Positions 11,017 to 23,118 of a stretch of DNA of 64,000 bases are shown here, one piece after another; position 1 is the stretch's first letter; each line of letters opens with the position of its first letter. Location of the stretch: positions 186,001 through 250,000 of the forward strand of contig MU404095.1 in the NCBI GenBank assembly GCA_022695795.1. The letters are read 5' to 3'. The notes under the pieces were generated by a model. It was not told the DNA's origin. It worked only from the letters and a program-made list of their open reading frames with translations, and did not search any database. This stretch comes from Biscogniauxia marginata. Taxonomy: Eukaryota > Ascomycota > Sordariomycetes > Xylariales > Xylariaceae. A program made the position numbers and the translations under genes.

Positions 11017-12151
11017 ATGTCTGAACGCAAAGTCTTGAGTAGGTCTGCTTCTGCCCGCCTGATCTTGTGGAGATACTGACTCTTTCCGCAGCGAAATACT
11101 ACCCCCCTGATTTCGATCCGAGCCAGATCCAACGAGTCCGCGGCCCCAAGAATACCGGCCCGAAAGTTCAGACCGTCCGCCTCATGGTTCCGTTCTCGCT
11201 CAAGTGCCTAAAGTGCGGCGAGTTCATATACCGGGGCCGCAAGTTCAACGCACGGAAGGAGACACCACCAGACGAGAAGTACCTAGGCATTCAGGTAAGG
11301 ATTTTCATGGGACAGTTTCTGCATGCTCTTAGAGACCAAAGAGATTTGGTTAATAAAGATGGATATATATTAATTATATAAAAGATCTACAGATTCTACA
11401 TAAAATGCACGAGATGTAGCGCGGAGATCACGTTCAAGGTAAGGCCCAACCCAACCAAAAACAAACCCAGATATCACGATCATGAAATCATAAGAAAAAA
11501 AAAGCTGCAGCACTAACAACAAACGCACACGCACCACGATAGACGGACCCCAAGAACAACGACTACGCGTGCGAGTCGGGCGCCAAGCGCAACACGGAGC
11601 CCTGGCGCGTGGGGCGCGAGGAGACGGACGAGGAGCGCCTCGACCGCCTGGAGCGGGAGGAAGAGGAGCGCAACGCCATGGTCGAGCTCGAGGCCAAGAC
11701 GGTCGACGCCAAGCGCGAGATGGCCGTCGCCGACGCGCTCGACGAGATCCGCACCCGCAACGCCCGCGTCGAGCGCGCCACCGACCGCGACGGCCTCGAC
11801 GTCCTCGGCGTCGCGGCTCCGCCGGCGGACGACGAGGCCGAGCGCCTTGAGAGGGAGGACGCCGAGAGAGCGCGCAGGGCGTTCCGCTTCGCTAGGGAGG
11901 TCGAGAGCTTGTCCGAGGTCGTGGACGATGGGGCCCCGACGGCGGCGGCGGCGGCGGCGGAAGCTAATGGTAGTGGTAGTGCGTCGGCGTCGGCGTCGTC
12001 GACGAAGACGGACACCTCGCCCCCGCCACCGCCCATGACTAGCACGAAGGACATGCCGCCGCCGCCGCTGCCTTCGTTCAAGCGGGTGGTCAAGAAGAAG
12101 AAAGACCACGCGGCCGCGCTCGGCATCAAGAAGAAGCCGTCGTTGGTATGA
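11017..12151 (+). CDS. YJU2: Pre-mRNA splicing factor YJU2 / CWC16 (CCDC94 family)
   Basis: Four exons: 11017-11038, 11092-11294, 11385-11438 and 11543-12151, giving 295 aa. The first exon is only 22 nt and splices to give the hallmark MSERKVLTKYYPPDFDPS. Four Cys of the zinc-binding core are visible as LKCLKCGEF (C46, C49) and IKCTRCSAE (C83, C86). TDPKNNDYACESGAKRN follows, then a charged coiled-coil region and a Lys-rich end (KKKKDHAAALGIKKKP). YJU2 joins the spliceosome through the Prp19-associated complex and promotes step-one branching (established for yeast). The last exon is GC-rich (43/60 at 11701-11760) with an Ala/Gly/Pro-rich linker. The first 170 residues are unmistakable. Confidence 0.94.
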
Positions 12152-13564
12152 TGATGATGCTTTTTTTGGGGGGAAGGGGGGGGTTTGTTATAAATAAAAA
12201 TTTTACAGCACCGTCAAAACCTCACGATGATGTATGTGTGTCGCGGGAGACTTGGGGAATATTGATTTATAGCAGCATAGCGAGCCGGCACGGACAACTT
12301 TTAGGGGGAGTTACGCGGAATGGGGGCTTATTTGACTTCCCGTGGATTGGGGAGGTAGTGCGGAAAATTATTTTTAAAAATGAAATTAAATAAATAAATA
12401 AAAACCTACGACGTTTAGGATTTTCTTTTTCTTTTATGAATATCAATTGCAAACGCCCATAATCCCCTTACAAATCTGGATTTCTCTCCCCGGGCTCTCT
12501 TTTGCTCTTTCCACTCGCCCCAACGAACAAATCTCATCATCTACGTATTGCCTATCTGCCTACCTAAAATTAGCGAACGATCATGACGGCGAGTAGACAA
12601 GTATATGTAGGTAGGTATATAAACTGTAACCTAATCCCTAATCTCATCTCAACCTACCTTCTAGACCGACGACATTAGTTATTCCGCACATTAAGTACAC
12701 ACTTGACTGATGACTTCTACCGCTTGGTTACCAAGCTTATAATTTTTAAGGGGAGACTAGGCAGGTTTACTCAATTAGTGGGTGGGTGATAGGATGGAGG
12801 TAGGCTCGTTTCAAAGAGGCACACGGCACTAATTGGTTGATAGACACATGTCTTCATGCACAGTTCATATAAGCACAGGCACAGAGGCATAATTATTTAA
12901 GAGAGCGAGGGAAGGTTGTTGCAAATACGTTATGTTGATGATAGCTAATCTTTCGACCGATCGACATGGATCAATCAGTCGCGAACGGTTTTGCGTATTC
13001 TCCGTTCAAACTTATAAGGATGTTTTTACTTCTCCAACTACAGGAGAGCTATGTTTGCTTTGCTGCGCTGCGTTGTGTTGCCTTGGTTCGTTGCTTTCCG
13101 ATCGCTGCCACCCCCACCCCAAACGTGTTCTTTTTTTCTAATGTTCCTAGGATATATGCCTAGCCTGGCTTAGTAAGGCCTAAGGCTATGATGATCGTTC
13201 GCCATAAAATGCAACACGATCCGTGATATACTCCTGAGATTTCGCCGCCAAGTTTCAACGCTAAAGGGTCCCAACTTCGCACTCCTTCGCCTTAAATTTT
13301 GATTGTGTGTGTGTGTGGATGGTGACGCGTCGTATATTCGTCGTGACCGCCTCTCCAAGATGGGAGAAGGACCTTTCCATGCATGTATCGTATACCTAGT
13401 TCCCCAACGCCGTGCAATAAACGATGATTTCGAGGCTACAAAGCTCTATAAAGCCGAGCCAATGTGGCTTAAAAAGACTTCGCCCGCCTGGTTGGGCTCC
13501 CCTGAACACATTGTTGGTAATACAACTGATGTCATTTCAAAGGGTCGGTTGATGTGGGATTGAT
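12152..13564. other. Intergenic region downstream of YJU2
   Basis: 1.4 kb, moderately AT-rich, with AAATAAATAAAT-like runs near 12385-12400 and a TAGGTAGGTA motif near 12606. No gene is supportable. Confidence 0.45.
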
Positions 13565-13819
13565 TCAATCGTGATACTCATGAACGCCATTAGGACTTCT
13601 TGACGATGATGACGAGTTGGATGAGGTGCCGTTGGGTAGACTGGGTATGGTAGCCGTGTCCGTGGCTGTCGTCCGACCGCCACGCCGGCTCGGAGTCATA
13701 TTTGCTGCTTCCATTTGTCTCTTGGTGTGTAAATGCATTGATCTGGAGTAGCTAACCAAGTCAACGGGAGGATGGAGGGTAGCTGGCATGGCCATGGAGT
13801 ATGAACTTTGAGAAGACAT
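13565..13819 (-). CDS. Small Ser/His/Arg-rich protein of unknown function (84 aa)
   Basis: A single-exon ATG-to-stop frame of 84 residues. The first half is compositionally protein-like (MSSQSSYSMAMPATLHPPVD, then VSYSRSMHLHTKRQMEA), with an amphipathic basic segment. The second half is Ser/Thr-rich low complexity (SSNSSSSSRS). It has no signal peptide or membrane segment. It stands alone at the edge of a 6.7 kb gene-empty region. The N-terminal sequence reminds me of small conserved hypothetical proteins of filamentous ascomycetes, but I cannot confirm that without a search. It could be a chance ORF. Confidence 0.5.
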   Translation of the reverse strand: MSSQSSYSMAMPATLHPPVDLVSYSRSMHLHTKRQMEAANMTPSRRGGRTTATDTATIPSLPNGTSSNSSSSSRSPNGVHEYHD

Positions 13820-16800
13820 ATCGAACAGAGGTAGTAGTATAGGTGGGAGAATATATGATGGGCGGGCAGAACAAGACGTGTCGTAGGAATCCGGCTTGAT
13901 GAATCCAAATCGGACGGGTTTGTGATGGGTATTATGGGTGTCGAAGGTAGTAATTGGGATGAGCGAAACCAGTTCGTGTTCGTTAGTTAGTAGTGGTGGA
14001 TAGTAGACGGACTGCTCCTTGTGGTGTTGGTGGCAGACTCAAGATAGAGGTGGGCAAAGCTGGAAGGGGTCTCGATTGCCTTATATGGGAGAGCGACGGA
14101 GGCAAAAGAGGGGCTAATATAAACAAGGTCGGGGGTGGGGGGGGGAAGGCAGAGACAGTGAGAGAGGAGAGAGAGAAGAGTGAGAGAGAGGCAGGCAGAC
14201 TGCCGGTGACTGCGTAGGGTCCCTAGTTCCTAGGGTCCTCTCTAGGTACCTAAGACTACCACCCGCTGTTGCATGTTTATCCACTATAAAGCAGACCAGT
14301 GACGATCGACACAGAGCAAGGCCGTTTTAGTGCCCGGATGGGGAACAATCCCTGCAGGATATGGCGTAAAGCGCTCGGCACTGAGGCCAATCAGGCGACT
14401 AGGGCGTGCAGAGTTTCGCCACGAGCAAGGCTGATGATGCACTACGACCGCAAGTAGAACAACACACGGGCACGGGGCACGGGGGCCTTGTCGTGTGTAA
14501 TTGCATGTCATTTTGCATCCGGCGCTATGGAGGGCTGGCTGCAATATTCCGGGGTTCAGAATGGCGCCTCCCCTTGCACCGTTTGGGAAAGACCCTGCAG
14601 ATCTTGGGTGAGACCTTTGAGGTCATCGCATATGTCATCCCATTGGCCACAGCTTGCATGTAACCCGGACCTTGCACTAGATCAGCTTGCATTCTGTGGG
14701 AACCGAGATGCGATGCCGTATGGGATGAGTGTTGCTTCAAAGTTGGTTTGTTTATTTGTTGAGATCGAGAAGACATGGAAGCTCGAGACGCCGCTTGCGA
14801 TATTCGCGCTTGCGGGAATGACATCATAAACGATATCTCGTCTACAATACACCTCATCTAACCTAGGTATGCAGGTAGGTATGTAAGTAAGGGTATAAAC
14901 AAAAGCAAAGACAAGTGTAACTGCACGTGGACATGAGGTAATATTGGATACCTACCTTTTGTCCCTCCCAACTTTATCAGTCACGCTGTTGGCTCGATAT
15001 TGTCTCTAGCTGTCTCTAGTGCATATCGAAGGAGGCGGAAATCGTTCAGCGTTTCGGACCTCTAGACGTAGACTTGAGACAAACAGATAGATGTAAGTGG
15101 GAATTGAAAATCTAATGGATGGGATTTCCCGAGATTTACCATCGTGGAGGGTTCATCTTAGTTGGCCGTAGCTACAACTACTACTTCACCGTCGCCTCAA
15201 CACCAAAACACCAAAACTCGTACTAATCTCCGAGTCGGCGTCGTTTGCTAAGCCTTATACGGGTTAGGGCTGCCGAAACCCAGTAACTGAGATCCGCTGA
15301 ATCCAGTGACCGAGACCTGCTGCAAGCCGTAGATGCAACACAGGTCAGGTATGCAGCTCTCCGTGTGGTATATGTGATGCACGTCACAATCGGTATCAAA
15401 CTGCCTTCCTGTACCTAACAGTATGTATAGGGGGCCAGACCAGGCCTTGGGGGCGTTTTTTTTGGTTCCTCTTAAACCTCGAAGTGGGCACGGGGGCCCA
15501 GGGAAAAGAGAGGGAAAATAAATCTGTCGTTGCCTTTGTTTAGTACCTACCTAAGGACCATACATACTGGTCGGGATGACTACATCGGGTAGGTAGCTAA
15601 GATGATTGACGTTTGACTCAGCAGATCAGGAAACACTAGTGAAAGCCCGAAGAGGAATCGGGTAGGCATTTTAGTTGGATCAACCTCCCGTTGGACTGTC
15701 GGGGTCACGCGCGAGGACGGCTAACACTAATGAAGCTACTGTAGCTTGACTAATAGCCTGCATGTATTGACCGGGTCGAATGCTAGTAACGAGGTCAAAT
15801 AATGTGTGGTCCGTGCTTTTCATGATGGAATGCTTCCTGGCCGGGGAACTCTGATGATATCAGCTACCGAAACTTAGCTTCACTCACTTGAACTCCACTT
15901 GTGCTTCTTCAATTCATCGACAACACGCCTCCATTACAGAATCAATACGAACCTATCCGATGCTATTTTTCCCACTGCATTCATGTCACCCAGTACTTTT
16001 AATAAGAAAAATAAAATAGTAAGAGTTGAAATAAAATAAAAGCTCTCGGCCCTACGTCAGTTAGTTCACCCTTCTGCGCGATCGATCTCGATGCCGGTAG
16101 CACGGCAAGATAGCGATAGTAACGGCAGCACGTATCCAAAAATGAACTTCGATTCCAAGCTCTCTCCACTGTTAAATTTCCCTAGCTTTCCATGTGGCAG
16201 AGAGCTTACCTCAACCGTCATCGCCGATTCCACGTGATGACGAAAGGAGGCAATACCTACCTAAGCCTCGCTCGGGCCCGCTAACCTCACCCAACCTGCT
16301 CCATTCGCTATTCCCTCTCTCCGTCTACCAGTATGACAACATAATCTGACGTCGCCGTAGCTGATCAAGATATATAGGTAGCTTTCTCAGCCGCAGCTAG
16401 CTACGACTAAGGCTGCGTGTTTCCTAGCTGCCTGGTGGTAGTACGCTGTAGATACGATGCGTCATTGTCCTACCGTCAGCTCTGCTACTTTCACCCATCT
16501 TGGACGGGATATTGTAACAACCCACCCTCGACAGCACGAGAGCGAGGGATATTTTGCTGATCGTGCCGTCTACCTGAGCGCCATGATTAACGTCGGCGTG
16601 CTATCTGCGACAATCAGATCTTGATTATATAGATCATCCGATCTACCCCATTTAATAAACCTAGAGCTACAGTGCCAGGATGAGGTCAAAGAATCACGGC
16701 TTGTTCGTGGGTGGACATATGAAGACGAGGGTCGTGCCCATAGTTTAGCGGGAGTGTTGATCTGACATGTCGTGTAACTTTCACCCTTGAGCCCTGCCGT

Positions 16801-19800
16801 CATTGGCCTGACCTCCTCGCGGGAAGTTCTCCCGTTGCATATTGTTTTGCAACCTAAACCTTGTTCAAATGACGTCTAGGGTACTTCCTATTCTCATCTA
16901 AACGAGGCTAGTTTCTAGGTTGCTATTGATCAGATCAGATCAATGTGGACTCGCGCTCTTAAGAGTCACTGGATAACCCTTGTCGGGTTACATACCTCCG
17001 TTAACACCACCACGGTGAATATCTCAGTATACATGTATCCACCTCCGCATCATGGCCCATGATCCATGGTCCATTGTAGTAGACCGCCACTAGTGTACAA
17101 TATATTTCTCGCCTTTGTAGGATTCGGCTTCCTGGATTCGGTTTCCTTGAGCTGTGACACCTTCTATTAGCCAAGCCTACATAGGGGTTCTCTCTTAGGT
17201 AGGATACATGTAGGCTGCTACAAGATCTGCAGTCAGGTAAGGCTAATCAAGTTTTTCTAATTCGAACAACTCTCATCAAAATCCCTTAGTCGGCCAAAAT
17301 CTCTCTGATAGCCTACCGGTCGGCTCTATTGCTTCTTCATCTCAAACCAATGATACTGGTCGCAGACGAGTCTCCAGCGAAGCAAGGAAAATATATCTTA
17401 ATACTGCGTCACAACCATCGAATGTGCCAAGACATCACGTACCCCATCAGTCGCCGCAAACATAAAGCCCCTTTCGGTCCAACATAGTTCGACGACCCCA
17501 GCCCCTAAATACCAACATGCGTACGTCATGAATACGTTTGTTTCCACGTGCCAGTTTGTTTACTCCTCGACACTATATTACCTGTATCTCCCGAGAATAC
17601 GACCAACTAGCGACGGCCGATCCCGTACGAACACAATCTATTCGAAAAGATCGTGTTACACGTAGATATGAATCGAGAGGTGGGTTATACCCAAGCTGTT
17701 TGGGGGTCCCAGGTGCTCGCGTACGCCACCACACCACCAAATACTATCCGATAGTGTCACCCCCGAGAGACTCCAGAGTTAGATCGTCCATGTCCTTCAA
17801 AAACCCAGCCGGTGGAAGATGGAATGTGTGTTAGGCACGTATTATTACGACAGCACACCTCAGAAACTTGTTTGCTTATTTTCGATTTTCGACTGCACAA
17901 CATACCGAAGTCGCGTACACAGGGCGTTTATTTCCATGGGCTAACCCTCGCAACTCCTATGAAACTATTCTTACGTAGAGACTATCAACGGTCGATATGT
18001 TTCCTATCGTCGTTAAGAGAGGATAAAGGAGATACCCATCTTGCGTGAGGCTAGGACAACGTCGACGACCTGCCCGCAACAGTAAGTAGAGGATCGTTAC
18101 CTATCTAATTAATTTTAATTAGTTCTTCTATTTCTTGTCGATCTAATGACTAGACCACAACATGATATTCGAGAATAAGGCGTCTTCCCGTGACGTCAGT
18201 AGCAGGCAGTAGTTCATACTTACTTGTTCCCTGTTCGCCCGCCTCCCACCCCTCTTCTCCTTTCGTGGTTATAGTTGTCAAGTTTCTGCTTAGATATATA
18301 TATTCGGGTTACATGACATAGACAACAACCCTTCGAATATCCACTATGCATGTGAACTATGCTCAACTATGATAAAAGGAACAACCACCCTACGTTTGGA
18401 CAGGCAGCAGCGGTGTCGGTATATCCTTAAGAGCAGTTAAGAATCTGCGTTGCTCGTATATCGTATTCAGGTTGTAGTTAGCTAGTGGAATAATTAAAGC
18501 GTCTTTCAAAAAATTTTTTAACAAACACGGGGAGGAGGGAGCCGAATAGAAAAATGGATTAGTATCATTATCTCAAGATTTTTGATATATAATTTCTCTG
18601 AAGTCCCGACCAAGACGTCGAGGAAGATACATGATACCTTAGCAAACCAGTACTGGTGCTCTCGAGGCCGTCGTAACTAAATAAAATAGATACTATCGCC
18701 GAACCTCTTATATTTTTTCTCTAAACTACGCTATGAAGCAAGTGGTAGAAGTTCTTGCATCTCTTATATTTTATTTTCTTCACTTTCTTTTCTGGAAAAG
18801 TTCGGAATGGCTTTACCGTCACGAAGTAGGCAATCTGTTCCACCCTACCCCCATCCCCCTTCCCGAGGAGAAGGGCCATGATAAAAGGGGATGAAGAGGG
18901 ATAGATAATAAAAAAGAAAAGCAAAATAAGGAGAAAGGGGGCCCGAATATGGGTATATAAAATAAATACCTAAGTTAGGGAACAGTATGAACTACTTCTT
19001 ATCTGTATCCTCCACACGTAAGTCCCACGAGCTCAGGCTTCTCTTATAGAGGAAACAAACATGCGTTAGTCCTATCAGTTTTTTTTTTAAAGACCCCAAA
19101 CAAATAGGGTTTCAGGAAAGGGTTCCCGTATTTTCAATCCTCGTAAAAAATTTTTTTTTTCAATATATTTGTACATCTCAGCAGAAGAAGATCAGGACCG
19201 ATACATATCTACCTAATCTAGTGTAATGTTCACGACGGCTATTAGTACACATGTATATATGGGTATATATGAAGAACACCCTGAAATATATGACGGATAT
19301 GACCCGTAAGGGGCTTCCGGCTGTACGACGGTGATCGGAATTTCGTGTCCGTGTCTGTAGTACAGCGGGATCACCAAATGGGAGCGAGGCCGGGTGTTTG
19401 TGTTTGTGTTTATGTGTAAACAAGGGGAGCTGCTCTTATTCACATGCTACTCGAGGGAGAACCTATCGTCATATATTCTACGTGTTTTCTAACATGCGTC
19501 ATCTATGAGCGAATAGTAATTCAGCGGAGTTCAGCACGAAAATCTCGCTCGAAGGCAATCCACATCACGTTTTTGAGAAGCAACGCTAGGTTGTGAGGAT
19601 GCGGGAAGATGAGCCAACTTCTGGGCAATCAAGTACGAATTCCCCTAATATAGGTTTGTCGAAGCCTAGGGGTTCGTTCATATCTGGGGCGGTAGTTCTT
19701 TACCCCAAGGTGCCACGGCCGAAGCCATTCATCTAGATCCTCGATACGGAGTATCTCCCCAGAGCATCCGCTGCGTTTAGAGTTCTCCTTATCAGGCTTT

Positions 19801-20530
19801 TCCCACGTGCAACAAGCGTCTTCGAGAAGAGTGCATACTTTAGACCTATTTATTAGGTGGAACTTTCGGTATGAGGCGTTTCTTGAACACTGTTTGCTGA
19901 TGGGGAATGGAATAGCTAGCTTAGATAAATATAATGAGTGAGAAAGAGCGATAATATTGAATGACTAGTAGCATTACTACATATCCTATGTCTCAGTGCC
20001 AATATGCTATATGAGCTACGATAGTGGTGGTGGTGCACATACGCATTCTCCTCGCACCAATATTTCCATAATGTGTATCGCTTTTTCTCCGACTAGAGTA
20101 TGTGTAGAAGAATCGTCTCCAAGTCTGTATTATAGATATATATATGTACAGTTCGACGAGGGACGGTTTCCCCCAGCTTACACGGCATTGAGTCTATCCA
20201 CGAGTGGATATCGATAGCTTGCGATACAGCAACACTTCTAGTTACGTCCTCGATCAAGACCTAATAGGTGAGTGGACTGGGGGAGTGATACTTTGAAAAA
20301 CGAAACCAGCTCAATTCCCTAGTATTTACACAAAGACACCTACATTAGACTAAAAAGTATGTAAACAAATGAGCCTATGATCTTTTGCCGGTTTCAACAT
20401 GGGCCGAGCATCAGTGATAGAGAATAGGTAGCAAGGGAAGAATCGGTCTAGCCACAAGGATCTTGGTTTTTGGCGACCGTGCCGAGGTAAGGTGGATAGG
20501 TAGAAAAGAATATGAACTACTTGATCTCCT
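13820..20530. other. 6.7 kb gene-empty region
   Basis: No open frame above about 115 codons, no family motif and no chain of splice-compatible exons was found on either strand. It contains a GA-rich stretch (about 14158-14193), short A/T homopolymers (for example near 18505-18530, 19080-19090 and 19145-19160) and scattered TAGGTA motifs (14243-14252, 14863-14885, 15545-15555). No inverted or long terminal repeats were recognised by eye. It could hold decayed repeats or non-coding RNA; nothing in the sequence decides this. Confidence 0.45.
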
Positions 20531-21208
20531 TCAACCAAAATAGTGTGCCCCCCCTGGAGCTCCAGCATCGCCGAGGACCTCGAAGATTCCACTGATGTTC
20601 CACGACGGCTCCTTCATGGGGTTCCCGAAAATGTCGTGCGTCCGCGGAGGTAAGGCGGCCTCGGGCTCGAGAAGGTCAAGCCCGGGAGTATCTGGTTCGC
20701 TCTGACTTATCGAGGAGAAGGTCGACCGAGGCGTGATGGGGGTCGAAAGCGTAGACCCCGAAGCGACCGACGACGGAGAAGAGGCCAGAGGGACTGAGGC
20801 GTCTAGCAGGTAGGCGGCTAGCATATCGCACAAGTCTGGGGTTGAAGGTTGCGAGGGGAGTGAGAAGAATGGGCGGCTGATCCTCTTATATGACCTGGGC
20901 GTCTTCTTAGCATTCGCCAGGGTGTCGCCAGTTGCCCGTTCCTGCGCTGTCGCCTTCCGTTTGCTTATCCTCCTCCGTAGTTCCGTCTGTTTCCGTGGCG
21001 ATAGGGTGGTGAGGAATTTCCGCCGTGCGGGCTGGGCCTGGGTAGGACCGTCGAAGAAGTCGATTCCCTTTGCTACCGGTATGTTGCTCGATACGGTAGA
21101 CTCGGCTTCTTGTAGGAGGGCTTCCATCTGGGATTCGTCTAGATCACCGAGCAGGTCGAGGACGCGGTCGATCGAGGACCGCGATCGGTGATGAGTTCTT
21201 CTAGACAT
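20531..21208 (-). CDS. Conserved-looking hypothetical protein, 225 aa
   Basis: A single-exon frame with a good start context (an A-rich leader ending AAG before ATG). The N-terminus is basic (MSRRTHHRSRSS), followed by an acidic amphipathic helix (IDRVLDLLGDLDESQMEALL) and a Lys/Arg-rich segment (PRKQTELRRRISKRKATAQ) that could be a nuclear localisation signal. A Ser/Thr/Pro-rich linker (about residues 130-185) leads to a distinctive end, DIFGNPMKEPSWNISGIFEV then GDAGAPGG. There are no catalytic motifs, signal peptide or membrane segments. Biased codon choice and the structured ends suggest a real gene. Function unknown. Confidence 0.72.
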   Translation of the reverse strand: MSRRTHHRSRSSIDRVLDLLGDLDESQMEALLQEAESTVSSNIPVAKGIDFFDGPTQAQPARRKFLTTLSPRKQTELRRRISKRKATAQERATGDTLANAKKTPRSYKRISRPFFSLPSQPSTPDLCDMLAAYLLDASVPLASSPSSVASGSTLSTPITPRSTFSSISQSEPDTPGLDLLEPEAALPPRTHDIFGNPMKEPSWNISGIFEVLGDAGAPGGAHYFG

Positions 21209-22572
21209 CTTTTTTTTTTTTCTTGTGAATTTTATTTGTTTGTTTTCTTTTGGTGATATGGGTTTTTTTCAATTTTTATAAAGCTAAGACAGAGGAGAGT
21301 ATAGTAGTGAGTATAAAACGATAGGCAAGGTAAATATTAGGTCAATTGACATAGACAAGTAAAAGGTAATTGCAAAGTAATAATATAAGGCAGATAGGTA
21401 TAATAGTACAGAATACGGAAGACCGCCAAGGGAAAATGGTGGGATGATGAATGGATGGTGCTGGTGCTGGTGCTGCTGTTAATCTCGAGACGCGCGACAA
21501 AATTGCGCTGGCTTGAGCTCAGCTAATGTCGAAAAAGGGGCGGGTAGCTTGAGCACTGACCACGTGAGGTCTTCACTAGCGGTCAGCCAAATCGAGACTT
21601 AAAGTTTGCCGCTATAATACTGATCTACAGGTACCTTTACACCTGACTCGATACCTAAGGTAGTACTAAGAGGAGTTGCATATGTAATCTGTACATTGAC
21701 ATGCATTGGCCGCTGTAGGTCACTACCTAAAGGTTTAGCGAGGTCATACCTACCCATCTCCAGTTCCCAGAGGTGCTCAAGCCCCTTATAATACACTTAC
21801 ATAATTGGGCCCCTGCCTCCCCCACAGACTATCTGGACCTGAGACTAATACAACATTGGCTTCGTTCATCCAACCTGATCTATTTAAAGGACCTGCATGA
21901 ACGGCCTGAATCGGTTTGCAGCCATCTTCAAACAAGCCGAAGGCGTTTAAGTTGGCCTTAGACTGTGCACCGTCAAGGACGAATTCACTAACTATCTACC
22001 GCCGGCGGTTTTACCAGTTGAATAACCCCCCGCTTCCCTCCCCGCGTAGAGGGTGACGGAAGTCTTGTGTCAGTCCACTCGGCAACAATGCGACGACTCA
22101 ATCGAAGCCAATCTCCTACGATGATTACCCAGATTAATCCAGGACCTACACCTATATTCACAATAGGTTATAGCAACTCGAGACACACTACAAAGGGGAG
22201 TAATTAAGTAATTATTGACAATAGCGGTGTGTGCATTTGCGAGCTCGACTAGGGTACGCCCTTAAGACCAAGGCCATGACCATGACCAAGAGAGACGGAT
22301 GTATATACAATATCAACGGCGACCTGTCCCATATAATACGCCAAGTTGAATACCGTCAGATATCCCCGTAATGAAATCCCCCAACTCCCTGATCATTCCG
22401 GCAATTCATAGGTAACTATTCAACCTCCCGAAGTATCAAGACATATACGTCTCTTCCCCTTACGTACACTCTTCTATCCCACCTCCCTTCCCTCCCTCTT
22501 CCTCCTACCTATCATCTCCCCTTTACCACGCCGCCCCCTCCCGCGAGCGCGCACCCTACTCCCCTGCAGCTG
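21209..22572. other. Intergenic region upstream of the 225-aa orphan
   Basis: 1.36 kb. It starts with a T-rich leader next to the ATG of the minus-strand gene and ends in a pyrimidine-rich stretch (about 22440-22560). No gene is seen. Confidence 0.4.
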
Positions 22573-22891
22573 CTAGATCTTAGCTTGCAGGCCGGGCACG
22601 ACGTACGCGGCGAGGTTATACGCGGTGAAGCCGCCGCCGCCGCCGCCGCCACCGAGGGCCTAGGGCGCCGCGGCGAGCTCGCAGTGCGCATCGTTGAGCC
22701 GGGCCTGCGCGAGTCGCTCCCTCTTCAGCTCGCCCTCCATGAGCGCTCGGAGCTCGGGCGAACACGACCGCCATAATACGGGTCCCCGCCGTGCTACCAC
22801 CCTGTGCCCGTACGCCGTCACGCCGCGTCGAGGTCTGTTGCCCCGTGCCGCTCGCGCCAGGAGCTCCAATCCAAGAGCCGTTCATTGCCAT
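22573..22891 (-). pseudogene. Broken GC-rich ORF (frameshift plus in-frame TAG)
   Basis: A GC-rich block on the minus strand looks coding, but in two frames. From ATG 22891 the frame reads MAMNGSWIGAPGASGTGQQ. A second frame carries a helical segment (LRALMEGELKRERLAQARLN, then DAHCELAAAP), a single TAG (about 22657-22659), a Gly-rich run (ALGGGGGGGGF) and an end FTAYNLAAYVVPGLQAKI with TAG at 22573. A start-like N-terminus in one frame and a clean C-terminus in the other suggest one gene broken by a frameshift and a stop. It lies about 80 bp from the poorly assembled G-run and gap, so sequencing error is an alternative to true decay. Product not recognised. Confidence 0.4.
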
Positions 22892-22972
22892 TTTGGGATA
22901 AAACTGACTCCTGAGACACACCCGTCTCGGGAGTTATATCGGGAGTCACTATTACCTACCTTATCTGACGGG

Positions 22973-23118
22973 AGGGGGGGGGGGGGGGGGGGGGGAGAAA
23001 AAAAAAAAAGAGGGGGAAACCGTAAAAACCCCACGGACCCCCCCGCTACCGTGGGGTTATATTACCCCGGGGGTGTTTTANNNNNNNNNNGCCCCGCCCC
23101 CCCCCCACCCCCGCCCCC
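22973..23118. other. Assembly gap (10 N at 23081-23090) flanked by G-run and C-runs
   Basis: Left of the N block is a run of over 20 G (about 22973-22995) followed by A-rich and G-rich low-quality-looking sequence. To the right are runs of C broken by single bases (about 23091-23118). The gap size is probably nominal. Sequence within about 100 bp should not be trusted. Confidence 0.9.
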
